64,000 bases of DNA from Hanleya hanleyi (Eukaryota > Mollusca > Polyplacophora > Lepidopleurida > Hanleyidae). The DNA is taken from assembly GCA_036873755.1 (NCBI GenBank), contig JAVTVY010047915.1:1-64000 (forward strand), in the 5' to 3' direction. Position 1 is the stretch's first letter; each line of letters begins with the position of its first letter. The notes beneath the pieces were generated by a model. It ran no database searches. It saw only the letters and a program-made list of their open reading frames with translations, and was not told the origin of the DNA. The translations under genes were made by a program, and so were the position numbers. Below are positions 52,441 to 63,600 of the stretch, piece by piece.

Positions 52441-53459
52441 AGATTGACGGGACTTGCACTAAAAAACACACCATTCTGACTCTACCCCACACAAGATTCA
52501 CTTGGACACCTTCCACGACCCATTCGGACCCATAGCGATCCATCTCTACCCCAAACACACCCCCACATACCCTCCAAAATGCCTGCTTTCTATAATACGG
52601 CCAGACTGCGCATGCGTAGAATATTGACAACGGACGAACTATTAGTCTAGTCGGATGCTCCTCCACGAGAGCTCCAATATAAGACCTCATACGACACCAT
52701 AGGACCACTAGGAGTTCACCTAGACCCCAAAACGTCCACCCAGTACGGACCTATCTCCCATAGCCAATATGGGGCTATATGGACCTATATACACACGTAC
52801 CCGGTACTTTCACCGTTTCGTTCCGAGACCCTTCCCATTGTGATTTTCTTGGCGAGTCGAGAAAAACGAGACCCCACAACCCATAGTAAAACCCACAAAA
52901 AAAATTGACCACCCCTTCCCCCGTAGCCAGTATGGGGATGGGCCTATATACAGATCCACCCGATACTTTTCGAAATATTTCACCGTTTCGCTTCGAGACC
53001 CTTCCCATCGTGTTCTAAATGACGAGACGTGAAAAATAAGTCCAAACAACCCATATCACAATGAACGTGTGTGAATTTCCCAGGATGGACCTATACCCCC
53101 ATATAGCCAGTATGGGACTATATGGGCCTACCCAGGCCTCGGTGAACTTTTTCCAAAAATTTTACCGTTTCGCTCCGGGACCCTTCCCATCATGTTCTTA
53201 ATGACGAGACGTGAAAAGCAAGACCAAACAACACATATCACAATGAACGTGTGTGAATTTCCCAGGATGGACCTATATACTCCCATAGCCAGTATGGGGC
53301 TATATGGACCTACCCGGTACTTTTCCAAAAAATTCACCGTTTCGCTCCGGGACCCTTCCCATTGTGATTTTCTTGGCGAGACGAGAAAAACGAGACCCCA
53401 CAACCCATAGTAAAACTCACCAAAAAAAATGTGACCATCCCTCCCCCATAGCTAGTATG

Positions 53460-53696
53460 AGTGAGTGAGTGAGTGAGTAGGATTTAACGTCGTTTCCAAC
53501 ATTGTTTCAGTCATATCACGACGGTGCCTACATGTGCCAGTACACGAGAGTGTCCACAGTTCCTATTATTCTGGACACTGATCAGCCCAGCCAGTACAGC
53601 ACCCGGTCACCCATCCAAGTATTGACCGAGCTCAACGCTGCTTAACTTCGGTGATCTGACGAGAACCGGTGTGCCCAACGTGATGCGCCGTACCCT
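53460..53696 (-). mobile_element. 5S-rRNA-headed SINE (SINE3-like), copy 1
   Basis: On the minus strand the 5' head (about 53692-53594) is 5S-rRNA-like: ACGAGA, GATC, GCTTAAC, CTTGGATGGGTGACCGGGTG and GCTGTA in the order of the 5S internal promoter region. A body with TCGTGATATGACTGAAACA and an (ACTC)n tail follows. It is flanked by a perfect 14-bp target duplication, CCATAGCTAGTATG (53446-53459 and 53697-53710). Inserted in the right arm only. Confidence 0.82.
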
Positions 53697-54182
53697 CCAT
53701 AGCTAGTATGGAGCTATATGGGGCTATATACAGGCCTACCCGGTACTTTTCGAAAAATTTCACCGTTTCGCTCCGGGACGCTTCCCATTGTGATTTTCTT
53801 GGCGAGACGAGAAAAACGAGACTCCACAACCCACCAAAAAAAATTGACCACCTACCCAGGCCTCGGTGAACTTTTTCCAAAAATTTTACCGTTTCGCTCC
53901 GGGACCCTTCCCATCATGTTCTTAATGACGAGACGTGAAAAGCAAGACCAAACAACACATATCACAATGAACGTGTGTGAATTTCCCAGGATGGACCTAT
54001 ATACTCCCATAGCCAGTATGGGGCTATATGGACCTACCCGGTACTTTTCCAAAAAATTCACCGTTTCGCTCCGGGACCCTTCCCATTGTGATTTTCTTGG
54101 CGAGACGAGAAAAACGAGACCCCACAACCCATAGTAAAACCCACCAAAAAAAATTTGACCATCCCTCCCCCATAGCTAGTAT

Positions 54183-54420
54183 GAGTGAGTGAGTGAGTGA
54201 GTAGGATTTAACGTCGTTTCCAACATTGTTTCAGTCATATCACGACGGTGCCTACATGTGCCAGAACACGAGAGTGTCCACAGTTCCTATTATTCTGGAC
54301 ACTGATCAGCCCAGCCAGTACAGCACCCGGTCACCCATCCAAGTATTGACCGAGCTCAACGCTGCTTAACTTCGGTGATCTGACGAGAACCGGTGTGCCC
54401 AACGTGATGCGCCGTACCCT
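54183..54420 (-). mobile_element. 5S-rRNA-headed SINE, copy 2 (by segmental duplication)
   Basis: Almost identical to copy 1 and flanked by the same CCATAGCTAGTATG sequence. Since the surrounding ~724 bp are also duplicated, this copy arose by tandem duplication rather than a second insertion. Confidence 0.82.
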
Positions 54421-55308
54421 CCATAGCTAGTATGGAGCTATATGGGGCTATATACAGGCCTACCCGGTACTTTTCGAAAAATTTCACCGTTTCGCTCCGG
54501 GACCCTTCCCATTGTGATTTTCTTGACGAGACAAGAAAAACGAGACCCCACAACCCATAGTAAAACCCACAAAAAGAATTGACCACCCCTCTCCCATAGG
54601 CAGTATGGAGCTATATGGGGCTATATACAGGCCTATCCGGACCTGCGCAGCAGAATGTTGAAAACGAACGACACACTAGTCCAGGTGCTCCCTCACGTAT
54701 ACTTCACATTGATACCTCACTCGACTCCATCGGACCATTAGTGGCCTACCTAGACCCCAAAACGTCTATTTCCATACCCTTTTCCTACAATTCCCTGTCT
54801 ACGCATGCACAGAATGTTGAAAACGAACGACACACTAGTCCAGGCGGATGCTCCCTCACGAGAGCTTCAAAATAAGACCTCATACGACACCATCGGATCA
54901 TTAGGGGCTCACCTAGACCCCAAAACGTCTATTTCCACACGCTTTTCCCACAATTCCCTGTTTGCGCATGCGCAGAATGTTGAAAACGAACGATACACTA
55001 GCACAGGTGGATGCTCCTTCACGTATGCTTCACATTGATACGTCCCTACAGATTGCCGAACATTCTCACGAAAATCCACGTATTTGGGACTACTTTCGGT
55101 CCGCGGAGGCAGACCGCCTCACCGCCAGACCGCATCACCGCAGAAGACTACATGCCCCCAAGCTCACGCCCGATTCATCTAGACCGGAAGTGACGTCATA
55201 GCTGCGCAGAACACCTCCACACACCGCCCTGCGCAACGCCCAATTTCACCTCATTTCGCGCATGCGCAGTGAGTTGAAAGTGACCGAATCGGTCCTTTAT
55301 ATACTACT

Positions 55309-58080
55309 TGCGTGAGTGAATGCGTGCGTGAGTGATAATATAACGTCGTATGTGATACGATAGAGTCAATTTATAACCATTTTTTTTAACGGAGCACGTT
55401 CTGTTAGAGACGTTGTCGTCGCCATAATATGCTGACGCACGTTCAGTGAACACACGCAACCGTGTCGATATGGGCCAGAATGCATGATGGCGGTCAGCGG
55501 TCGGACGGGGAGCGGGTAAACTCTCTGGGTTAATGAAATACTTAGAGGAAAGTCACCGCAGTCACCGTGAAGATAAACTCAGCCATCGGTTCGTGTAAGC
55601 CCGTTTGAAGGTCTGACAATGCCAAATAGGACAGTAGTATACAAACAGCAAATTCCTTAGCTTTGAGTGGAGTAAATGTGGCGTAAATGAGCAAGAAGTG
55701 AGATGGAAGTATGTTGGGAGTATGACCTTGATCTTGACCTCGGATCTTGAGTGGCTGTTATGTGGGTTTAATGGTTTATATGAGCTTAATGATTTATATA
55801 CAGGTCACATGAAAACGAGTGACGTCATTAGTAATATATAAACCGGGTTTTGCATTTTGTGTGGCGTAACTGTGGGTTGTGGCCTTAAGTTGGACAACTT
55901 ATACGGTTTATTACCAGTCAACATCAAGCAGCCTCAATGAGATGTACGCATCAGCAATGAGCGAACACGTGCACAGTGTATAGGCGCCTACATACGATGA
56001 ATAACTAGCATATTTTGTGGGAGCGAACTAGGGATTCTATGGAACGGGTTCACGTTGTATATTAATACAATCTCAAGGCCGTTGTGTGACCGGTGACGTC
56101 ATTGTACGCATGCCTACTGATTAGGGACGCCTGCTTTGGAAATTTTTGGTGATATTTGGGTCGTACTTTGTCCAAATGTGGCGTACATGGAGCTCTATTG
56201 TGTACAGTTTCCTAACCACCACTCTAAGTAGTATAGAAAGGCAATTTGAGTTATGGTTCTGTGTGGGCTGTATGGCACCGGTAGGGTGGAGATCGAGTTC
56301 ACTTCTATGGGTGGGTCTGATCAGTAATATACGCTCGTTATACGACGTTATCAGTAATATAAAACCACAGATACGGTCAGATTAGAAGGGTTGTGGTGGA
56401 GGTGTTTTTTTAAGATCTGTACGCTCCATGTACCGGAGGTGACGTCATCTCGAGCATTGCGCACTCAGAGAGTACAATAGAAGGCCGTTGTGTGGCGTAA
56501 CCTAATAGTGTCGTGTGGGGGTTCTATTTGGAGTAATACTGGAGAATAGCAATTATCTGACTTTGAACTGTGACGTCATTCTGCGCATGCGCTCTCAACA
56601 AAGCACCTGTTGGGTGAGTTCTTGGCGATATTTGGGCCAAGCTTTGTCCATATTTGGCATGCCTGGTGTCATGTTGAAGCTCTTGTTGTGTACAGATCGA
56701 CTGGGGTGCTGTCCATGTTGATATGAGCCGTAATTGTGAGCATGCACACTCGATAGGGCAACCTGCTGTTGGAGATTTGGCGATATAAATGGGCTATCAT
56801 GGGTCCAAATATGGCGTGTCCTCTCGAATCTCGCGCACTGTGTCATGACCGTCGTATCTTCCGTGTATTTCGCATACTAGGGTGAGAGATAGTCGCCTCC
56901 GTAACGCGCAGTGTACCCTCTCAGAGGCTACAAAAGTCCACAGCGAGACAGCCTACCGTTTACTCGGCGCTGTTTTCACGTGGCTCTACGTCACGCCGAA
57001 TTTTCCACTTTATTCGACCACGACGAAGAATTTCACATGCGCTTTCTTATGTCTCAGGTGAGATTCACGTGTTCGGTAAGCGAGTCGATATCATCTCGGT
57101 GATTTTAACGACAGTGACGCGAAACAGCCTTGCCAGGCTGTCATTCGTCTGTCACGTATTAGTTGGGGTACATTTAAAATTTAAAAGGCAACCCCATCGA
57201 TTTGTCTCACGATGTGTACGTGCGGCGCGGCTCCTTCTTTACACAACTGACTCTCATGAATGGACCCACGATTCATTTCAACCTCCATCCCGATCGAACA
57301 TGAACGTCGAACATGCCGTGGCGTATGTAGATAAAGTGCTTGGACCGTCAGAAATTCCGTTGTATGTGTGTTATATGTATTGTTGTGTACATGTGTTGTG
57401 CGTTCTTGTATGCACGATTTCGTATCGTGTAACGTCATGTTTGGTAATGTAGTATGTATGTTTATATGTATATATATTTTCATTGCATTAATAAAAAAAT
57501 AAAAAAAAAAATAAAAAAAGTGCTTGGACCATTGACTGGTACAATCGCGCCCATTACCACCAGCAGTCAGAGAGCCCTCATCGAGCGCTTTCAAAGCCTA
57601 GGCCTTGTACACCACAGAAATCCCAACCCGAAATGGGAAAGTGGGATTTTTGGTCTATATCTTAGCCCTCCTAGACGTGTTTTGTGGCGACCCTCATTTG
57701 TCTACTCAACCAACTTAGGACCACAACGTCTCCGCCTGTGACAGCAGGTCAGACCAAATGAACAACGCCACGGCGTTTCCATCGATCACACCAAAGCTCA
57801 TCGACCCGGTCACAATCCTGCCGACAGCCAGTGTTGTATATGTTCCATTTCTGGGATAGTGACCTAAGAGAGACTCGCATTCGAATAGATATCTTCCAGC
57901 TACAGGAACGTTATGATCCCACTGCCATGAAGAATCGAATCTCTGTTGAGATTCTTTATGACGTTTCAATGTCATAAAAGCGTTCATGAGAACGTCCGTG
58001 GCTCAGAGAGTGAGCGAGTGAGCGAATGAGTGAGTGAGTGAGTGAGTGAGTCAGCCATGTCATTCATATGAAGCTTCTTA
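55309..58080. other. Gene-poor flank with motif repeats
   Basis: Segments with 'TTTTTGGTGATATTTGGG...TTTGTCCA' recur near 56140, 56620 and 56775, and CRE-like GTGACGTCAT and a GCGCATGCGC site occur (about 55820, 56095, 56440, 56570), like the element B arms, so this may be older Polinton-type TIR debris. Two short frames with a shared 'AAAGTGCTTGGACC' start (57333 and 57519) and a possible donor at 57059 (CAG|GTGAGA) are too weak to call a gene. A (GTGA)n tract lies at 58008-58050. Confidence 0.45.
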
Positions 58081-58084
58081 TGCA

Positions 58085-58720
58085 GGTAAGTATGACCTCG
58101 AATGGCGACCAAGCCGCTGGAGTACCTATATTGGTGGTCACCATGGTCATTATAACATCATCGGGAGACCCAGTCTCTTGACCTCCTAAAAATAGTCACG
58201 TTGACTCTCTGGCTGGTCATTATAATCCCATAAGGAGACCCAGCCACTTGACCACCTGAAGGTAGTTTTGTTGACTCACTAGATGGTTATTATGATCCCG
58301 TAGCGTTACCCAGCCGCTTGACCACCTATCTAATTTGACATGTTAACTCCCTCATTGGGCATTATTCCTAGAGAAAACCAGTCTCTTAACCACTTGAAGG
58401 TAGTTACGCTGACTTCCTGGATTCATTATTACGCATCGAGGAGACCCGCTTACAAATAAAGGTAGTCACGTTGACAATCTGGATGATCATTATATCTTCT
58501 ATGGAGACCAAACTTATTGATTACTTATAGGTGGCCATTATGACGCCGTAGGGTGACCTAGCCACTTGGCCGCCGAAATAAGTGACCATATTGTCAACTC
58601 TCTGGATGGTCGTTATAACGTCGTAAGTAGATCCAGCAAATTGACCATCAGAATAGGTGGCCAGATAGATGGACACGTTGACTCTCTGGGTGGTCATTTT
58701 AAAGACCTAGAATACCTACG
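58085..58720. repeat. Degenerate ~65-75 bp tandem repeat
   Basis: Units with 'GTTGACTCTCTGGNTGGTCA', 'TTATAATCCCATAAGGAGAC' and 'CCAGCCNCTTGACCACCT' repeat eight to nine times. Non-coding. Confidence 0.75.
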
Positions 58721-59279
58721 TGTAGTAATCAACGACGAGTGCTTCACTAAAGTTGCTTCAATCATTCTCTCGGAGTTCTGAGTCAAGGTCCGTGTCTTCG
58801 CTATGTATCCGTCTGTATTTTATATGGGGACGGCATATAAAGAATTTATATAAAGTTAATCAGTTGTAGGGAAATGTACAGCTGGTCTTAGCGAAATTTA
58901 TAATGACTGGTTCGTTCCGAAATGTGAACTGTTAACTGTGAACTGATATCTAACTTCTATATTTCCCAGATCTATCAGAATATTGAGTGTGAATTCAGTC
59001 TAATCTGCACTTATCAGAGAAAATTAATTCTCTTGTAAGATGGCATTCGACATTCGGGCACATTGTCTAACACCAATGACAAGAATTGTCGTGAAGCACG
59101 TGTTTATGCTCGCTGCTAAATGTCGAAACTTCTGCTACGCTATGTGACAGTTGTTAAGCCTACAGTTTTAACCATAGTGCTGACCTGAAGACCAGCAACC
59201 CGGCATCCTGACAGACACTGTAGACGTTTGGTCTATATTTTGTCCCCCGCCGCCGAAACGCGGCCGCTGACTTTACGAA
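58721..59279. other. Gene-free stretch
   Basis: No supported feature; AT-rich between two tandem-repeat blocks. Confidence 0.45.
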
Positions 59280-60300
59280 GGGTTTCGTCCGTTGATGCCT
59301 GTTGACATCCGTGCGAATTCTTCGAAACACTTTGTCCGAAATTCGGCATATGCTACTGTTGCGACAGGACATCGATTGTCATTGCGTTTCAGAAAAATCT
59401 GCCTGAAGGTGGCGCGACTGGCTTTGTTCCAATTTTCTGTGGATGTCCTTTCGCGTTCGTTCATGTCCGTTCCTGTCAGTGGAACGTTTTGCCGGATTCC
59501 TTCGAAATTTGGCATATGCTTTCCTTGCGACAAGACGTCGATTGGTATTGCGTGTCAGCAAGATCTGCTTGAAGGTGGCGCCACTAGGGTTCGTCCGATC
59601 CTTCTATGGATGTCCGTGCGAATTCTTCGCAAGCGATAACATTGAAACGCTTTGTCGGATTCCTCCAAAATTCAGCATATGCGTTCCTTGTGATAATGCG
59701 TCCATTGGTATTACGTTTTTAGCAAGATCTACTTGTAGGTGGAGCCAATAGAGTCCATTCCATTCTTCCGTGCTTCTGGTATTAAAATTCAAGTTTGGTT
59801 TCCAGGCAATATCTTGAGGACCCTCCTCGGATTCTTCTCAAATTTGGTATGCAGATACCATGTCATGAGACTTCCCTTGGGATTGTGTTTCGCCCCCTTT
59901 TGCCTTTATCCTATACCATGCCAAGAGATGTTGCTTGGGATTGCGTTTCGCCCACTTTCGTGGCACCAGCTGCTGGAAAATCTGAATTTGGTTTCCGACC
60001 GGTAACTTATGGACCACTCATCGCATTATTCCCAAACTGAGTATGTAGATAACATGCCATGCGATGTCGATTTGGGATTGCGTTTCGCCCACTCGCACCT
60101 ACAGTTGGTGCCACCTGATGGCAAAATTCGAAAAATAATCCGTGTCATATCCTGAGAACTGCTTATCGGATTCTTCACAAATTTGCTATGCATATACCAT
60201 GCCAGGATATGTCGCTTGGCATTGCGTGTCGCCCACTTTCGCCAACAGCTGGCGCCACCTGATGGCAAAATCTAGATTTGGTGATTACGGGGATATCCCC
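59280..60300. repeat. Degenerate ~120-165 bp tandem repeat before Polinton C
   Basis: Units with 'TTGGGATTGCGTTTCGCCC', 'ATACCATGCCA', 'GGTGCCACCTGATGGCAAAA' and 'GGATTCTTC...AAATTTG' recur about seven times. It ends at the first Polinton C gene remnant. Confidence 0.72.
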
Positions 60301-60314
60301 ATGAAAACACTGCT

Positions 60315-60449
60315 ATGGATAACGTGCAGTCGCCTCTGAACACAGTGTCATCCAAAGCGCGCAAAGCACAAGTGGGCTTCATAGTGACATTGCTAATCCT
60401 GCTGGGCATCTTGTACGGAAGTGTGTTTTACGACGTAGCATATCACTAG
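60315..60449 (+). pseudogene. Short extra copy of the Polinton membrane-protein N-terminus
   Basis: 44 codons, ATG to TAG: basic KARKAQVG followed by one transmembrane segment ending VFYDVAYH. It matches the N-terminus of the membrane protein at 31734 and the second copy at 61279, without the Thr-rich region. Placed before the integrase, unlike in Polinton A, so a local duplication or rearrangement happened. Confidence 0.7.
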
Positions 60450-60536
60450 AACCAAATTCACAAGAGCGGATTACCACAACAGCGGTTACACCTCCAATCA
60501 TGGACCCCTGGTGGCCACACGGAACCGGGTCACCAG

Positions 60537-61235
60537 GTCATCGTTGGCGGTATAGATGCTCAATGGCAAGCGGGTCGATATGGGTCGTACTCATCCAGAC
60601 AAAAACAGGGAGAATTTCGTAGCTGCGTTCAAGGGCATCTTCAAGACGGGTCGCAAACTTGCAAACTGATGAAGGCACGAAATTCCTCAACACAGCGAAA
60701 CCCCAGAAGGTGCTTACACACGTACAAGTATGTATGAGCGCTTTACAGCTAAGAATACACGGCGATACTTCGATGTTCTCCTGAAATTTTTGGCCGGTTA
60801 CAATCGGGCCTATCACCGAGGTATTCAGAGAGCACCGATCACCGTTACCGAAAGCAACGAAGCCCAAGTCCGGTGTATCTCGTACCCCACCCAGCGTCAA
60901 CTACGACCGAAGAAGGTGTTTAAGTTTAAAGTTAAGGGCAAGTTCCGAAGTGATACCTCCCCAACGGAAGGGATAAGTGCTTTGTGCTCAAACGCCGCAT
61001 ACCCCGACAACCGCGAGTATATGAATTGGAAGATCTTCAAAAAAGTCCTTTGCAACGGACGTTCTACGAGCAAGAGTTACATCCCGTGGTGAAAACAGCG
61101 CACGACTACTACACTGTGGAACGCATCTTGAAAACCGAGCGATGCCGAGGCAAGAGGGCGCACTTCGTAAAATGGCAAAGCTGGTCCAGTTCGTTCAAAT
61201 CCTGGTTCGCGGCCAATCATATGAAACGGCTATAA
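60537..61235 (+). pseudogene. Integrase remnant
   Basis: Begins at VGGIDAQWQAG; pieces of the catalytic core are deleted or shifted (GRKLANxxDEGTKFLN region). RRYFDVLLKFLAGYNRAYH and the chromodomain (YYTVERILKTERCRG, FVKWQSW) remain in two frames. The N-terminal domain is missing. Confidence 0.85.
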
Positions 61236-61237
61236 AA
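61231..61237 (+). promoter_or_regulatory. TATA box overlapping integrase stop (Polinton C)
   Basis: CTATAAAAC at the same place as TATAAAT in Polinton A (31683), supporting a conserved promoter. Confidence 0.55.
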
Positions 61238-61278
61238 CCAGGAACCACCGCTGTCATCGTTCATTCCGCGCTCGGCCA

Positions 61279-61620
61279 TGAACACATCCAGTTCCAGTCG
61301 CCTCTGAACAGAGCGTCATCCAAAACGCGCAAAGCACAAGTGGGCTTCGTAGTGCTAATCTTGCTGGCCATCTTGTACGGAGGTGTATTATACGACGTAG
61401 CATATCTCAGCAGTCTACTCATCCCACCTAGGACACAGCCACCAGGCGGAAGTGCCAGTCAAACGAATCTACAAATCTCACCCCAGCCCCAGCGACCACC
61501 AACATCACACCACATATACAGTCCAGGTCAACATCGAGCCCTACACCGAGTATTGCAGAGCCACTACACTGGAAGACTTGTCGTATACAAACACCCGCAG
61601 TGAATACCTGAACGTGTCAA
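61279..61620 (+). pseudogene. Membrane-protein remnant
   Basis: The ATG at 61279 runs into a stop after nine codons; the transmembrane segment (KTRKAQVGFVVLILLAILYG) is in another frame, open from upstream to 61603. Low-complexity Pro/Ser/Gln tail. Confidence 0.7.
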
Positions 61621-61639
61621 CAACGGTACCAAAGCTCGA

Positions 61640-62165
61640 TGCACCGACGACCCCGGTTCACTCGTACCAAAGTTACAAGAGCGGGCAACACCAGTTCATC
61701 CGCCTCATTACGGGGCCGACGGGCTCAGGCAAGACGCACTTCGTCCAGAACCCCGTTCAGCACGTAGACAGCATGATTACCCACCCATTACCCGGGTCGT
61801 GTGGTGTTACGGAGAATGGAACAGGATACATTGGTGGTCCCCGATGATCTCATGACGGGTCGGGTCACCCAGATCTTTACCAAAGGCAGTTATCATCGAC
61901 ACCTCAGCATCATCTACATTGCGCAGTTTGAATGCCCACTACCTGGTGGTGTTTAAGAACACGAAGGACACCACCCAACTGCGGCATCAGGCGGGACAGA
62001 TGTACCCCTGACGCACTCAGTTTGCGTTGGAAGTCATTAACGATGCGACAAACCCTCAATACGGGTGTATGCTCTTCGACATGAAGAAAGGCACCGCCGA
62101 CCACCTTCGACTACCGACCGGTATCTTTCCCGGAGAGACCCACCACGTGTACGTGCAAAAATATG
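61640..62165 (+). pseudogene. Packaging ATPase remnant
   Basis: Walker A (ITGPTGSGKTHFVQ) is intact near 61715-61755. The Walker B region (LVVPDDLMTG) is in another frame, with deletions around it; a TGA follows QMYP near 62010. Confidence 0.85.
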
Positions 62166-62307
62166 ATGTAAACACACCCACAGTGGCTTCCCCAGCTGCG
62201 ATGTTTATGTGATGATGGAATAATAAAAATTCTAGACACACCCTTCTTGTTCATGTTGTCTCTGTATTCAACTAATAAAAGGGTAAAGTTGTGGGTTACA
62301 GCGTTAG

Positions 62308-62520
62308 TTGAGCAGGATATATACTCGAGTACGGAAGCAAGCTCCGGCGCTCCGGGTACTGAAGACTGCCCCACCCGACTTGGTCCGGACTATTGTGCGT
62401 GGAGCAGATCCAGCCCTCGTGCTCTGTCTGTGTGAGATCGGACTCAATATCTTAAAAGGGAACGTGTCACTGACACCGACTCAGAAGGCGAAGTTGGCCA
62501 GGCATAAAACAGGTATCTGT
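62308..62520 (+). pseudogene. Small basic conserved protein remnant
   Basis: RVRKQAPALRVLKTAPPDLV and LCEIGLNILKGNVSLTPTQK match 32998-33336; the basic and hydrophobic C-terminus is lost. Confidence 0.8.
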
Positions 62521-62525
62521 GCCCG

Positions 62526-63071
62526 GTGGACCCACGCCTACACTTCCAGTACCCCATCCCACCTACGGTGAATACGGCGAACACATTCGATCAAGATATG
62601 CAACAGATTCTACAACGACCCGAGTTACGCGACTTTAAGAAAATACAACCATACAATCAGACGCTTCAACGGTACATTCATGGGGCAATACACTACCTCT
62701 GGACCAAACTCAGCGTCAGTCGCACAACCATCACCACTTGTCTCACAACCGCAATTACCAGGTGTACCAACCTCAACACCGCAGTGGGTGGCAAAGGAAG
62801 TCAAGAAGAGTCTACCGGCGTCGTTCCAGAGGATTTGATGCGACAGCGCAGGTCACAGATGACCCCCACAGAATGGAAGGCTTTCGCTCAAGGGTTGAAA
62901 GACATGTACGTGCGGCAAGAAATGGTCGGAAGTCCTCAGCGTTGGGATTGGATGCAGCCGCAGACGCCCGTGACACCACAACACACACCACGTCGATCAA
63001 GATCCATGATACAGCAAAAACCAGTGCGGAAATCACGACGCCGGAAACAAGTCCCAGGGGAACACTATTAA
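62526..63071 (+). pseudogene. PY-like protein remnant
   Basis: Open for 181 codons. Conserved EWKAFAQGLKDMYVRQEMVG then QRWDWMQP and a basic end (RKSRRRKQVPGEHY) match 33338-34090. The N-terminal part is shortened. Confidence 0.75.
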
Positions 63072-63104
63072 AACCAACAGCGGAAGCGAGAAAGCTCAGT
63101 CGTC

Positions 63105-63595
63105 ATGTTTTACCTCACACTACCCAGTAATAGCTCGGCTGCGGTGTTTCCCAACAACACATTATCCCATTATGTCACCCAGCTGCTACATCCCTTCCAT
63201 ATCGCCGAACGTTGGGAGTGTGACCTAGTGGATATCCAGTAACCTTACGTGTGGTACAACGTGCAACATGACACGATGTGAGACGAAGTCCTGTACAAAG
63301 GCAACACCTGTAACTTCACTCTTCCCGAAGGCCAGTACCCTACACCGAAAATATTCATCCAGTCGTTTCGTAACCTCATCAAGAGCTCGAGCCCGGGAGG
63401 AATCAATATTTTCCCATTTGCGAATCTCATCGACATGGAGTACCACGACTGGAACCACAAGCTCCTGATCATCCTCCAAACCAATATGACCGTGCGTTTC
63501 AGCAAGACGATGAAAGAGTTTTGGGCAATGAAGACGGATAACTATGTCGGGCCTGGTCAGCTCCAGGGGAAGACCATGCTGGATCTTAGGTGACC
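63105..63595 (+). pseudogene. Penton-like protein remnant
   Basis: Starts MFYLTLPSNSSAAVFPNNTL and stops at TAA (63240-63242) where the intact gene continues; decayed similarity extends to about 63595. Confidence 0.85.
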
Positions 63596-63600
63596 CTCCA

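Larger units (their letters stand above)
52440..55250. repeat. Right arm: repeated modules mirroring 42.7-44.9 kb
   Basis: Reverse-complement copies of the left-arm modules, enlarged by a ~724-bp tandem duplication (about 53130-53853 and 53854-54577) that includes a SINE. The GCGCATGCGC sites recur near 52430, 52610, 54965 and 55260. Confidence 0.85.
42627..55308. mobile_element. Element B: 12.7 kb palindromic Polinton-related element
   Basis: Ends AGTAGTATATAAAGGACCGA and its reverse complement (AG...CT; first nine bases identical to Polinton A). Flanking 6-mers TGCATG (42621-42626) and TGCGTG (55309-55314) match at 5 of 6 positions, consistent with a 6-bp target duplication. The two ~6 kb arms are inverted copies throughout (same order of modules, microsatellites and the zinc-finger/PolB-N gene); only about 0.5 kb in the centre (48660-49130) is unpaired. 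No capsid, integrase or polymerase catalytic region. Probably non-autonomous, mobilised by a Polinton. Confidence 0.85.
60315..63600 (+). mobile_element. Polinton C: decayed Polinton fragment
   Basis: Same orientation and gene order as 30.6-34.6 kb of Polinton A: integrase, membrane protein, ATPase, small basic protein, PY-like, penton. All genes have frameshifts or stops. No TIR, PolB, protease or major capsid remnant seen within the window. An extra membrane-protein copy lies in front of the integrase. Confidence 0.9.

Noticed and set aside
57069..57741. Possible host exons near a GTGAGA donor
   Set aside because: Short frames, no recognisable domain, uncertain splice sites; left as unresolved.
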